Assembly: GCF_014529535.1 (NCBI RefSeq)
Contig: NC_050738.1
Coordinates: 13,098,062-13,162,061 of the forward strand
Direction of reading: 5' to 3'
Length of the DNA: 64,000 bases
From: Bradysia coprophila
Taxonomy: Eukaryota > Arthropoda > Insecta > Diptera > Sciaridae
Shown here: positions 63,324 through 64,000 of the stretch, piece after piece
How the letters are laid out: each line of letters starts with the position of its first letter
How positions within the stretch are numbered: position 1 is the first letter of the stretch
Notes under the pieces: model-generated
What the model was told of the DNA's origin: nothing
What the model saw: the letters and a program-made list of their open reading frames with translations, nothing else
Databases searched by the model: none
Position numbers and translations under genes: made by a program

Positions 63324-64000
63324 CATCAGAACAGTCGGAGCGTTTGCTGCGACTGAGCCCCGTACAAACCCGTATATCTATTGCGTACGTGACCCTATTG
63401 CGTCTGTCACCCTACTTTGACCGTAAACCTATTGCGCCGGTTAATGTAGTTAAAGTAAAATTATTATGGAATGTGTACATCTTAGAAATTGCGCATAGCG
63501 CAATTACGAAGCCCCGTACGACGTTCCTTTCAAATGAAACAAAAATTTCAAATAGCCCTAAAATTTTAATTTATTGAGTATAAATACACATAGGGCCCTA
63601 GTACCGGCCTTAGTCCGAGGACCCAAATTTATTTTTATTTTCAACTACATTCTATTCGGCCTTCGATTACCTTCTAAATTAAACAAAAATTAAGACAAAC
63701 GGATGAAATTTACGCGAGTTGTATGTAAAATACACATAGGGCCCTAGTACCAGCCTTAGTCCGAGGACCCAAATTTTTTTTTTTTTCAACTACATTCTAT
63801 TCGGCCTTTGATTACCCTCCAAATGAAACAAACAATACGAAAAACGGATGAAATTTGCTCGAGTTCTATGTAAAATACACATAGGGCCCTAGTAGCGGCC
63901 TTAGTCCGAGGATCCAAATTTATTTTTTTTCAACAACATTTTATTCGGCCTTTGATTACCTTCCAAATGAAACAAAAATTACGAAAAACGGATGAAATTT
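63324..64000. mobile_element. Relative of the 41.8 kb tandem-repeat element, cut by window edge
   Basis: Begins with CATCAGAACAGTCGGAGCGT, shared with 41865 onward, then GCGCATAGCGCAATTACGAA, also shared. From about 63587 it contains at least three copies of a ~145 bp unit (CACATAGGGCCCTAGTA...GATGAAATTT; copy starts near 63587, 63733 and 63878). It runs off the right edge. The 145-base period is the same as in the element at 41780-42917. Confidence 0.75.

Larger units (their letters stand above)
59344..64000. other. Region upstream of the first recognised ADAMTSL exon
   Basis: It should contain either a long first intron with the start-codon exon beyond it, or the promoter. I could not identify that exon. 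It holds an inverted repeat (59711-59805), CCTGT-family MITEs near 59990, 60498 and 62480, and the left part of a tandem-repeat element from 63324. Confidence 0.5.

Noticed and set aside
63344-63577. Open frame at the start of the right-edge tandem-repeat element
   Set aside because: Lies in the non-coding leader shared with the 41.8 kb element; no domain.

Overview
This window looks like nuclear DNA from an insect, most likely a dipteran. It is AT-rich. Most introns in the compact genes are 50-100 bp with standard GT/AG ends. The recognisable proteins are animal housekeeping or extracellular families, and the intergenic DNA is full of small inverted-repeat transposons. No rRNA, tRNA, CRISPR or virus was recognised. 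The species call is an inference from gene content and style.

Layout. 1-7.7 kb has no recognised gene but is dense in nested mobile elements, including a 0.95 kb palindrome (5932-6879). 7.7-10.4 kb holds two convergent CRAL-TRIO lipid-carrier paralogues; the first carries a probable one-base frameshift. 10.4-16 kb is repeat-bearing intergenic DNA. 15.99-18.8 kb holds a PP1 inhibitor-3 gene (PPP1R11) whose large first intron contains a complete same-strand gene for a mitochondrial CoA-transferase (SUGCT). 20.9-27.3 kb is an eight-exon Arf guanine-exchange factor (BIG/Sec71). 28.6-29.2 kb is NDUFB9 (complex I), 29.7-30.6 kb is DPM1 (dolichol-phosphate mannose synthase), and 30.9-31.8 kb is an ankyrin protein of the ANKRA2/RFXANK type. 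DPM1 and the ankyrin gene are divergent from a 287 bp shared promoter region.

From 34.8 kb to at least 59.3 kb, the minus strand holds one long gene for a secreted ADAMTS-like protein. I assembled thirteen coding exons: a signal-type segment, thrombospondin type-1 repeats, an ADAMTS cysteine-rich/spacer region, more TSRs and a C-terminal PLAC domain. Its introns reach about 12.7 kb and are loaded with repeats. The exon carrying the start codon was not found.

The most distinctive content is the mobile-element landscape. A roughly 205 bp MITE family (ends CCTGTnACA) occurs a dozen or more times. One copy carries two further elements, one in a TTAA site and one with a 7 bp target duplication; the unoccupied TTAA site is visible in another copy in the same window. 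A TA-flanked element with 32 bp inverted ends and internal ~145 bp tandem repeats lies at 41.8 kb, and a relative runs off the right edge.

Exon coordinates come from reading splice sites and checking phase by hand. Protein identities are from family recognition, not from a database search.
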